Positions 8,161 to 15,051 of a stretch of DNA of 64,000 nt are shown here, in pieces. The stretch is taken from assembly GCF_016862555.1 (NCBI RefSeq), contig NZ_BONE01000036.1, forward strand, positions 1 through 64,000, given 5' to 3'. The notes under the pieces are model-generated. The model was not told where the DNA came from. It searched no databases and worked only from the letters and a program-made list of their open reading frames with translations. This DNA is from Asanoa siamensis (lineage in GTDB: Bacteria > Actinomycetota > Actinomycetes > Mycobacteriales > Micromonosporaceae). Both the position numbers and the translations under genes were made by a program. How positions within the stretch are numbered: position 1 is the stretch's first letter; every line of letters starts with the position of its first letter.

Positions 8161-9000
8161 GTGGCATCGATACGCGTGGAGACGACGGCGATCGCGGTCG
8201 CGACGATGCGCGCCCTCGAAGCCGACGTCCCGCCCGCCCAGCGCCTGCTCGACGACCCGGTCTCGGCCCACCTGCTGACGGGCGTGCCGGGCTGGATCGC
8301 GCGGCACCGACGCGCGCGGTTGACGCTCGGCCGCCTCGCGGAGACGGCCATGCCGGGCGTCCGCGGCACCGCGATCTGCCGTACCCGGGTGATCGACGAC
8401 TGGTGCCGGGACGCGCTGGCCGCCGGCGCCCGCCAGGTGGTCGTGCTCGGCGCCGGCCTCGACAGCCGCCCCTACCGGCTCGCCGAGCTCGCCGCCGTCC
8501 CGGTCTGGGAGCTCGACCTGCCGGGCACGCAGGCGCTCAAGCGGGCGGCCCTGGCCCGGGTGCCCGGGCCGCTGCCGGCGAACATCCGCTACCTGGCCGC
8601 CGACGTCACCGTGGACCCGCTCGCGGCCCTGCTGGCCGACGCCGGCTTCGACGCCGCGCTGCCGACGCTGGTGGTCTTCGAGGCGGTCGCACAATACCTG
8701 CCGCCCGCCGGGGTCACGCCGACGTTCGTCTGGGCGGGCTCGCTCGCGCCCGGCAGCCGGCTGGTCCTCACCTACCTGCCCGACCGCGTCCGGCGCGGCC
8801 GCGCGCGGGCGTCGCGCCGCTACGGCTGGCTCAGCGCCTACGACCCGGCCGAGCTCCCGACGCTGCTCGCGGCCCACGGCCTGACCCTGCGCGCGGACGT
8901 GGGCGCCGAGGACTACCCGGCCCGGTACCCGCAACTGCGCGGCCGGCGCCTGACCCTGCGCGAGATCGAGCGCGTGGCGCTAGCGGAGGTCAGCCGCTGA
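8161..9000 (+). CDS. SAM-dependent methyltransferase, LCM/PPM1-like family
   Basis: About 279 aa. The glycine-rich SAM motif reads VVVLGAGLDSRPYRL (residues near 85-99), followed by the acidic VWELDLPGTQALK, the combination typical of leucine carboxyl methyltransferase-like bacterial proteins. TLVVFEAVAQYLPP is the usual post-II motif of this family. Natural substrates of the bacterial members are mostly unknown; some methylate polyketide or small-molecule carboxylates. GTG at 8161 is used; GTG at 8176 is possible. It sits 14 bp after the LuxR stop and overlaps the convergent SUFU gene by 11 bp. Confidence 0.85.
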   Translation: MASIRVETTAIAVATMRALEADVPPAQRLLDDPVSAHLLTGVPGWIARHRRARLTLGRLAETAMPGVRGTAICRTRVIDDWCRDALAAGARQVVVLGAGLDSRPYRLAELAAVPVWELDLPGTQALKRAALARVPGPLPANIRYLAADVTVDPLAALLADAGFDAALPTLVVFEAVAQYLPPAGVTPTFVWAGSLAPGSRLVLTYLPDRVRRGRARASRRYGWLSAYDPAELPTLLAAHGLTLRADVGAEDYPARYPQLRGRRLTLREIERVALAEVSR

Positions 9001-9574
9001 CGACACAGCGGCGCAGCGGATCGGTCGGGACGATCCCGGCGTCCTCCAGACGCTGCTCCAGCGCCTCCAGGTCGTGGTCGTGCCGGAACCGCTTCTCCGC
9101 CCCGGTGATCGGCAGCAGCCAGAGGACCCGCGCGTGGCCGCCGGGCAGCGGGCACTCCTCCAGGTCCGGACCCCACGGGTACGGCAGGCTCACCAGCAGG
9201 TGGTCGCAGCCCGACCCGGGCAGCCAGGGCCGGCCGATGGGCACGGTGTGGCCGTGGTCGAGGACGTAGTCGCCGCCGGAGGCGTGGTAGTACGCGACCA
9301 TCGTGAGCGTCTCGACGTGCGCCTCGTCGGCGGGGCCGGGCGCGTGCAGCACGAACTCCAGGCCGTGCCCGTCGCGCTGGGTCGCGTCCCACAGGCCGAC
9401 GGTGGCGTAGACGAGCCCGCCGTCCGGCGGCCGTGTCCGCAGGACGTGCAGGTTCGGCACCAGGCCGGCGATCGGGCCGGGAGCCGGCGGCAGCAGCACG
9501 GCCGCGTCACCGGGGAACAGCTCGTCGAAATGCCGCACGAGCGCCCGCCCGGCGGGCGTCAGGTCGTGGTTCAC
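8990..9574 (-). CDS. Suppressor-of-fused (SUFU) domain protein
   Basis: A 194-aa protein matching the bacterial SUFU-domain pattern: an N-terminal helix (ALVRHFDELFPG), HVLRTRPPDGGLVYATVGLWD, a central GLEFVLHAPG and THTVPIGRPWLPGSGCDHLLVSLPYPWG block, then VLWLLPITGAEKRF, which is strongly conserved in the family. In bacteria SUFU proteins are often immunity proteins or of unknown role; here no toxin gene is adjacent. It lies 48 bp downstream of the TetR gene on the same strand. GTG at 9574 is taken as the start. Confidence 0.75.
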   Translation of the reverse strand: MNHDLTPAGRALVRHFDELFPGDAAVLLPPAPGPIAGLVPNLHVLRTRPPDGGLVYATVGLWDATQRDGHGLEFVLHAPGPADEAHVETLTMVAYYHASGGDYVLDHGHTVPIGRPWLPGSGCDHLLVSLPYPWGPDLEECPLPGGHARVLWLLPITGAEKRFRHDHDLEALEQRLEDAGIVPTDPLRRCVVSG

Positions 9575-9622
9575 CCGTCGTGGGCGCGGACGGCGGCGGT
9601 CAGCGATCGCATGCGCCGCACC

Positions 9623-10207
9623 TTAGCGAGGGCCGGTGAAGCCCGCCAGCAGCCGGCGGACGGCCGTCGCCAGGTCGGCGCGGTTCTCCGGCGTGCCCGG
9701 CGCGGGGGCGGTCAGGGCGCCCGCGCCGACCATCCGGTCGAACAGGAGACCGTCCACACAGGCCACGAAGTGGTCGCCGGCCTGGGCCGGGTTCGGCACC
9801 CCCGCGGCGGTCATCAGCGCGCGGGCCTGGTCGCGCGAGGAGCGGCCGTACGCCAGGATCGTCCGCAGCTCCGGGTGGTGCGTGGCCTCCAGCAGGCAGG
9901 CGTAGCGGGCCAGCGTGCGTTCCCGGCCGGTCGTCAGCCAGGTGTCCAGGACCCAGGCGACGGCGTCGGCGAAACCGGCCGGGTCCGTCGGCACGTCGAA
10001 GCTCCGCGTCGCCAGGTCCGCGTCGTCGAGGTCGGCGAGGCGGCGGACCAGCCCCTCGATCAGGGCCTTGCGGGTCCGGAAGTACGCGGAGGTCGTACCC
10101 AGGGAGAGCCCGGCCCGGGCGTCGACCGCGCGGTGGGTGAGGCCGCGCATGCCCTGCTCGGCCACGACGGCGATCGCGGCGTCGGTGAGGTCGGTGAAGC
10201 GGGTCAC
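9623..10207 (-). CDS. TetR-family regulator
   Basis: A 194-aa protein. The N-terminal helix-turn-helix is RFTDLTDAAIAVVAEQG...THRAVDARAGLSLGTTSAYFRTRKALIEGL, normal for TetR. The C-terminal half is all-helical ligand-binding. GTG at 10207 is preceded by AGGAG 8 bp upstream. It is divergent from an FAD monooxygenase gene at 10278; the 70-bp gap holds two palindromes spaced two helical turns apart, so it very likely represses both genes. Confidence 0.9.
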   Translation of the reverse strand: MTRFTDLTDAAIAVVAEQGMRGLTHRAVDARAGLSLGTTSAYFRTRKALIEGLVRRLADLDDADLATRSFDVPTDPAGFADAVAWVLDTWLTTGRERTLARYACLLEATHHPELRTILAYGRSSRDQARALMTAAGVPNPAQAGDHFVACVDGLLFDRMVGAGALTAPAPGTPENRADLATAVRRLLAGFTGPR

Positions 10208-10224
10208 GGGCGGCTCCTGTTCTT

Positions 10225-10259
10225 CTACACCTGTAGTATGGTCTTCTACAGATGTAGAA
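10225..10259. promoter_or_regulatory. Twin TetR operators
   Basis: CTACA-cc-TGTAG at 10225-10236 and TTCTACA-ga-TGTAGAA at 10244-10259 are both perfect inverted repeats with the same core. Their centres are 21 bp apart, two helical turns, so two dimers could bind one DNA face between the divergent TetR and monooxygenase genes. Confidence 0.75.
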
Positions 10260-10277
10260 AGACGAGGAGGGGTCGTC

Positions 10278-11405
10278 ATGGCGACGGCGATCGTGGTCGG
10301 GGCGGGCATCGGCGGGCTCAGCGCGGCGATCGGCCTGCGCCGGCGCGGGTGGGAGGTGGTCGTGCTCGAGCGCGCGCCGCGGATCACCGCCGTCGGCGCC
10401 GGCATCACCCTGCTGGCCAACGGCATGCGCGCCCTCGACGCGCTCGGTGTCGGCGCCGCGGTGCGGGCGCAGGGCCAGGTCGAGGCGTCCGGCGGCCTGC
10501 GCACCCCCGGCGGCCGGTGGCTCAGCCGGGTCGACGCGGCGGCCATGCAGCGGGTGCTCGGCACGTCGGCGATCGGCATCCACCGGGCCACGCTGCACCG
10601 GGTGCTGCACGACGCGCTGCCGCCGGGCACCGTGGTCACGGGCACCGACGTGGCGGAGGTCGTCGCCGGTCCCCAGCCGCGGGTCGACGGGCGGGTGGCC
10701 GACCTCGTGGTGGCCGCCGACGGCATCAACAGCGCCATCCGCCGCCGGTTGTGGCCCGACGCCCCGCCGCCCGTCTACGCCGGCGCGACAGCCTGGCGCG
10801 GGGTCACCGACGAGCCGTGGCGGGGGCCGCTGGTCGTGGCCATCACCTGGGGGCCCGGCGCCGAGTTCGGCATGGTGCCGCTCGGCGACGGCCGGGTCTA
10901 CTGGTTCGGCTCGGTCACCGCGCCGCCCAAGGCCTGGCGCGACGACGAGATGGCGGCCGTACGCGAGCGGTTCGCCGGCTGGCACGAGCCGATCCCCGCG
11001 CTCATGGCCGCGACCACGACGGTGCTCCGCGACGACCTCTACCACCTCGCCACGCCGCTGCCGTCCTATGTGCACGGTCGGGTGGCGCTGCTGGGTGACG
11101 CCGCGCACGCGATGACCCCCCACCTGGGGCAGGGCGCCAACCAGGCGATCGAGGACGCGGTCGTGCTCGCGGCGAGCTGCGACCCGGCCGGCGACCTCGA
11201 CAGCGGGCTGCGCGCCTACGACGCCCAGCGGCGGCCGAGGACGCAACAGGTGGCCCGCGCGGCCCACCAGATGGGCCGCGTCGGTCAGGGCCTGCGCAAC
11301 CCGGTGGCGGTCGCGCTGCGCAACGCCGTGATCCGCCTCACGCCGGACAACGCGGGCCTCCGCACGATGAGCGGTTTCGCGAAGTGGGACCCGCCGACGC
11401 TGTAG
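10278..11405 (+). CDS. FAD-dependent aromatic-type monooxygenase
   Basis: A 375-aa flavoprotein of the p-hydroxybenzoate hydroxylase (PHBH) fold. FAD-binding GxGxxG is at the N-terminus (VVGAGIGGLSAAIGLRRRG), the DG motif is VVAADGINSAIR, and the third FAD motif is ALLGDAAHAMTPHLGQGANQAIEDA. These enzymes insert one oxygen atom from O2 into aromatic or other rings using NAD(P)H. ATG at 10278 is preceded by GAGGAGG. Expression is probably induced by the ligand of the divergent TetR. Substrate unknown; salicylate-hydroxylase-like proteins are the closest general class. Confidence 0.92.
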   Translation: MATAIVVGAGIGGLSAAIGLRRRGWEVVVLERAPRITAVGAGITLLANGMRALDALGVGAAVRAQGQVEASGGLRTPGGRWLSRVDAAAMQRVLGTSAIGIHRATLHRVLHDALPPGTVVTGTDVAEVVAGPQPRVDGRVADLVVAADGINSAIRRRLWPDAPPPVYAGATAWRGVTDEPWRGPLVVAITWGPGAEFGMVPLGDGRVYWFGSVTAPPKAWRDDEMAAVRERFAGWHEPIPALMAATTTVLRDDLYHLATPLPSYVHGRVALLGDAAHAMTPHLGQGANQAIEDAVVLAASCDPAGDLDSGLRAYDAQRRPRTQQVARAAHQMGRVGQGLRNPVAVALRNAVIRLTPDNAGLRTMSGFAKWDPPTL

Positions 11406-11427
11406 GGCCCTGTCCTAGGCTGGTGGG

Positions 11428-11787
11428 ATGGCCGACACGCCGGTGGAGCGGTTGCGGGCCGAGCGGCGCGACACCGTCGCGCAGATCGAGGCGCTCGGGC
11501 GGGTCGTCGAGGGCATCGTGACCGCGCAGACCGGCACCGCGACCGACGACGAGCACGACCCCGAGGGTCAGACGATCGCCTACGAGCGCGCGCAGGCGGG
11601 CGCCCTGCTGCAGCGCGCCCGCGACCGGCTCGCGGCGATCGACGCGGCGCTGGCCCGGGTCGAGGACGACAGCTACGGCCGCTGCGAGCGGTGCGGCCGC
11701 GAGATCGACCCCGAGCGGCTGGCCGTGCTGCCAGCCGCCCGTACGTGTGTCGAGTGCGCCGGCCTACGCTTCCCGGGCGACCGGTAG
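11428..11787 (+). CDS. TraR/DksA-type zinc-finger protein
   Basis: A 119-aa protein with an N-terminal coiled coil (residues 5-75) and a C-terminal C4 zinc finger: YGRCERCGREIDPERL...ARTCVECAG, spacing C-x2-C-x17-C-x2-C. DksA relatives bind in the RNA polymerase secondary channel; short actinobacterial members of this sort are also seen as stress or RbpA-like modulators. It starts 22 bp after the monooxygenase stop, with no obvious terminator between. Its last 24 bp overlap the end of the convergent DivIVA-like gene. Confidence 0.88.
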   Translation: MADTPVERLRAERRDTVAQIEALGRVVEGIVTAQTGTATDDEHDPEGQTIAYERAQAGALLQRARDRLAAIDAALARVEDDSYGRCERCGREIDPERLAVLPAARTCVECAGLRFPGDR

Positions 11788-12489
11788 CTGGGCGAGCAGC
11801 TGGGTCTCGCCGCCCGCGTTCGGGGTCTCGACCCCGAGCTGGCGGAGCTGGCCCTGCATGAACGCCACGAGCTGCGCCCGGTATTCGCGGTCGAACTGCT
11901 GCAGCGACTCGATCTCCTGCTGCAACGCCTCGCGCTGCGGCTGCAGGCTGCCGACCGCCTCCTCGTAGCGCTGCTGCGCGTCCTGCTCGAGCGCGTCCGC
12001 CGCGTCCTGCGCGTCCTGGGTGATCTGCTCGGCGTTGGCCTGCGCCTCGGTGACCAGCCGCTCCGACGTGTCGTTGGCGTCGGCGACCACCTGCTCGGCG
12101 GTGGTCTGCGCCTCGGTCAGCAGACGCTCGCCCTCGCGGCGGACGTCGTCGGCGTGCTGGGCCGCGTCGCGGGCCGACTGCTCCGCCGAGGCGCGCGCGT
12201 CGGCGAGCACCTTGTCGGCCTGCCGGCGCATCTCGTCGGAGTAGCCCTGCGCCTCGCGGGCGATCTGGTCGGCGGACCGGCGCGCCTCGGCGAGCAACTG
12301 CTCGCCCTGCCGCTGGGCCTGCCCGATGTGTTCGTCGGCGGTGCGCTGTGCCAACGTGAGCACGGCGAGCGCCTGGTGCGAGTTGGGGTCGCCGAATGCC
12401 TCGGCTGGCTCAGTCATATGATGCCCATTGTCCGGAGTCGTCCCACCGAACAGCCCCTTCACACGGCCTTTCACCCGGTTGTCTGTCAC
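11764..12489 (-). CDS. DivIVA/Wag31-like coiled-coil protein
   Basis: A 241-aa, Ala/Glu/Gln-rich coiled coil. HQALAVLTLAQRTADEHIGQAQ (residues 39-60) matches the central helix of actinobacterial DivIVA/Wag31, and the C-terminal EIESLQQFDREYRAQLVAFMQGQL matches its tail. The canonical N-terminal lipid-binding DivIVA domain is missing, so this is a tail-only relative, as in several cytoskeletal coiled-coil proteins of polar-growing actinomycetes. The middle carries regular 11-residue-like repeats of A-D-E-Q/R. Start could be ATG at 12489 or 12417. It follows an ATP-synthase-b-like gene by 44 bp on the same strand. Confidence 0.8.
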   Translation of the reverse strand: MTDNRVKGRVKGLFGGTTPDNGHHMTEPAEAFGDPNSHQALAVLTLAQRTADEHIGQAQRQGEQLLAEARRSADQIAREAQGYSDEMRRQADKVLADARASAEQSARDAAQHADDVRREGERLLTEAQTTAEQVVADANDTSERLVTEAQANAEQITQDAQDAADALEQDAQQRYEEAVGSLQPQREALQQEIESLQQFDREYRAQLVAFMQGQLRQLGVETPNAGGETQLLAQLPVAREA

Positions 12490-12533
12490 CGGTTGACCTC
12501 CGTTCTCGAGCAGCCCGGTCCGGCCGGACGCTA

Positions 12534-13073
12534 TCAGGCCGGACGGTGGTTGTTCGAGGGGGAAGTGGACGAGTTCAACCCTTGACCAGGGGCGTTCGCC
12601 CGGGAATGTCCACGATGTGCGGAAGGACCATCGAGGATTCGGGTCGCGAGCACGCCGGCAAGCCGGTCGATGTCGGGAAGCAGACCTTGCTGGACAGCGG
12701 CGCGTTCCGCTGCTAGCCGAGCCCGTCCGGCGGCGATGATCGCGTCGGCCTCGGCACGGGCGGCCGCGAGTGCCTCGGCGCGGATCTCCGCCGCCTCGGT
12801 GCGGGCTTCCTCACGTATGCCGGCAGCCTCGGCGCGGGCCTCGGCCAGCCGCTGCCGGTAGTCGTCGCGGACCCGCTCGGCCTGCGCCCGGGCGGCTTCC
12901 GCGCGGGCCAGCCCGCCGTCGATCGCGTCGGCCCGCGCCGCGAACAGCCGCTCCATCCGCGGGAACACGACCTTCATCAGGACGAGGCACAGCAGTGCGA
13001 ACGCGACGGCGCCGACCAGCACCTCCGGCCACTGCGGAATGATCGCTCGGGTATCGGCTGCGCTGAGGAGCAT
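12534..13073 (-). CDS. Orphan F0 ATP synthase subunit-b-like protein
   Basis: A 179-aa protein. One membrane helix at residues 19-38 (VLVGAVAFALLCLVLMKVVF) is followed by a long Ala/Arg/Glu coiled coil with ARADAIDGGLARAEAARAQAE, the usual subunit-b layout, and LAGVLATRIL, the conserved b-subunit end. A further 27-residue Ser/Asn tail is unusual. No other ATP synthase genes are present, so this is a paralogue outside the atp operon. Pairing with a DivIVA-like coiled-coil gene suggests a scaffold role rather than energy coupling. A TATAGT -10-like hexamer (13099-13104, minus strand) precedes it, with CTGGAGG as ribosome-binding site. Confidence 0.8.
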   Translation of the reverse strand: MLLSAADTRAIIPQWPEVLVGAVAFALLCLVLMKVVFPRMERLFAARADAIDGGLARAEAARAQAERVRDDYRQRLAEARAEAAGIREEARTEAAEIRAEALAAARAEADAIIAAGRARLAAERAAVQQGLLPDIDRLAGVLATRILDGPSAHRGHSRANAPGQGLNSSTSPSNNHRPA

Positions 13074-13116
13074 CGACGGCCTCCAGGCGGGGACATCGAC
13101 TATATCCGAGATCGAT

Positions 13117-15051
13117 TCAGAAACTCACCGGGATGAGCGCGCCGGCCGCCCAGAGCGGCAGCTGGTCGGCGTAGTGCGGGTCACCCGGGCGCCCGCCGGC
13201 CCCGAACGGCACGATCCACCGGCTGGCCGCGCGGTCGCCGAGATCCCAGACCCAGCGGGCGACCGGGCCACGCCAGCACGCGTCGGACAGGCCGGGCACG
13301 CTGTAGGTCGACAGGACGCAGTCGGTGTCGCCGCCGAGGGGCGTGGTGGGCGCACCGCCCGGCAGCGCCTGGACGGGGGTCAGCAGGTGCCGCCCGCCCC
13401 ACGGCATGGCCGGTTCCGCCGCGGCGTCCACGAGCGCGTCCGCCGCGATCCGCGCCCGGTCCGGGATGCCCGCGAGCACGCTGGGAAGCGACGCCCCGAT
13501 CCGGCCGAGCGGGTCGGTCCAGGGCGCGAACAGCTCGTCGTACGCCGACGGCACGCGCAACGGGCGCAGGACCGGATGCGCGTGCAGCCGGCGCACGAGA
13601 GCGCCGCGCCAAGCCGCGTAGGCGCCGGCGGCCACACTCGACGCGCTCATCGCGCCGTCCCAGGCGAGCAACCGCTCCCGCAGGTCCGCCGCCGGGCCGG
13701 TCACCGCGGCCGCGGCCAGCAGGTCCCGCAGCGGCACCGCCCGGTCGTCGGTGTGGATCGCCGCGGCCGGGGTGCCCGCGTCGAGCAGCTCCCGGATCCG
13801 CCGCGCGCGGTGCGGTGGCGCGAAGTCCGTGCCGAGGTCGGCCACCGCGGGCCGGCGGTCGTTGGCGTGCACGGCGACGTCGTCGACCCGCGCCGCCGCC
13901 GGCTCGGCATAGCCCCGCCAGGCGAGCCGGGCGTCCCAGGCCGGCACGGGCTCGCGGTGGCACCGCGCGTCCCGCACCGGGACCAGACCGGCGACGAGCT
14001 CGCGCACGTCGCCGGTGGTGTCCGCGACCAGCACGCTGTTGACGGGCTCGACCCACGCCCGCAGCGCCGCCACGACGTCGCCGGTGGTCCGGGCCCGCAG
14101 CAGCGGCAGCAGCGCGTCGAAGCCGAGCGCGGCCTCGACCCGGCTGGGCGTACGCAGGCTCAGCGCCTCGCCGGTCCGCCGGTCGACGTCGACGACCGGC
14201 CCGCGGGCTGTCTCCATCACCTCGACCGCCACCTGCTCGGCGTCGCGGACCGCCACGCGCTCGACGTGCACGGCGACCGGTTCCCAGCCCGCCGGACCGC
14301 GTGCCGAGACCTCGCCGCCGTCGCGGCGCAGCTCCTCCCGGTACAGGTCCTGGTAGTCGGCCATCGCGTTGGTGATGCCCCAGGCGACGCCGCCGGTGTG
14401 CCCGAAGTGCGGCACGCCCGGCACGCCCGGGAAGGCCAGGCCGATCACGTCGAACTCCGGGCACGCGAGGCCGATCTGCTGGTAGATCCCCGGCAGCTCG
14501 AGCAGGCGGTGCGGGTCGCCGGCCAGCACCGGCCGCGGACCGGCCAGCGCCCACGCGTTGCTGCCCGACCCGCCCGGCTCGGCGGCCGCGAACAGCGCGG
14601 TGCCGCCGAGCGCGGCGGTGAGGTCGGCCCGCCACAGCTTGTGCGGGAACGTGCCGAACAGCGCGTGCTGCACGAGGAACACACCCAGCGGTGACCACGG
14701 CTGCCAGCGGCCCGGGCGGACGCCGACCTCCGCGAACTCCGGCGCGTCGGCCGTCGCCAGGCCCTCGTTCACACCGTCCACGAAGGCCGCCACCCAGCGC
14801 CGGGTGTCCGGCGCCAGGGCGGCGAAGCAGCGGCGGGCGGTGTCGTCGAAACGGGCCCGGCGGGCGAACCGGTCCCACGGCAGCTCCGCCGGGCCGAGCA
14901 CGGCGGCCAGGCGGCCCTCTGCGCGCAGGCGTTCGACCTCGATCTGCCAGGCCCGGTCGGTCGCGGTGACCCGGCCCTGCAGGAAGGCGAGCTGGTCGGC
15001 GTCCTGCGCCCAGAGGTGCGGGATGCCGTAGTCGTCGCGGCGTACCTTCAT
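13117..15051 (-). CDS. desG: Penicillin-amidase-family N-terminal nucleophile hydrolase of the desferrioxamine operon
   Basis: A 644-aa Ntn hydrolase. The N-terminal region (RRDDYGIPHLWAQDADQLAFLQGRVTATDR) is typical of the penicillin acylase family. The autoprocessing site and nucleophile are visible as GGSG/SNAWALAG with Ser164. No signal peptide is seen, unlike periplasmic penicillin acylases. In Streptomyces desferrioxamine clusters DesG is such an amidase, thought to use or remove aryl-acyl groups on the siderophore or its precursors. ATG at 15051 overlaps the desCD stop as ATGA. It is the last gene of the operon. The precise reaction is unproven. Confidence 0.85.
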   Translation of the reverse strand: MKVRRDDYGIPHLWAQDADQLAFLQGRVTATDRAWQIEVERLRAEGRLAAVLGPAELPWDRFARRARFDDTARRCFAALAPDTRRWVAAFVDGVNEGLATADAPEFAEVGVRPGRWQPWSPLGVFLVQHALFGTFPHKLWRADLTAALGGTALFAAAEPGGSGSNAWALAGPRPVLAGDPHRLLELPGIYQQIGLACPEFDVIGLAFPGVPGVPHFGHTGGVAWGITNAMADYQDLYREELRRDGGEVSARGPAGWEPVAVHVERVAVRDAEQVAVEVMETARGPVVDVDRRTGEALSLRTPSRVEAALGFDALLPLLRARTTGDVVAALRAWVEPVNSVLVADTTGDVRELVAGLVPVRDARCHREPVPAWDARLAWRGYAEPAAARVDDVAVHANDRRPAVADLGTDFAPPHRARRIRELLDAGTPAAAIHTDDRAVPLRDLLAAAAVTGPAADLRERLLAWDGAMSASSVAAGAYAAWRGALVRRLHAHPVLRPLRVPSAYDELFAPWTDPLGRIGASLPSVLAGIPDRARIAADALVDAAAEPAMPWGGRHLLTPVQALPGGAPTTPLGGDTDCVLSTYSVPGLSDACWRGPVARWVWDLGDRAASRWIVPFGAGGRPGDPHYADQLPLWAAGALIPVSF

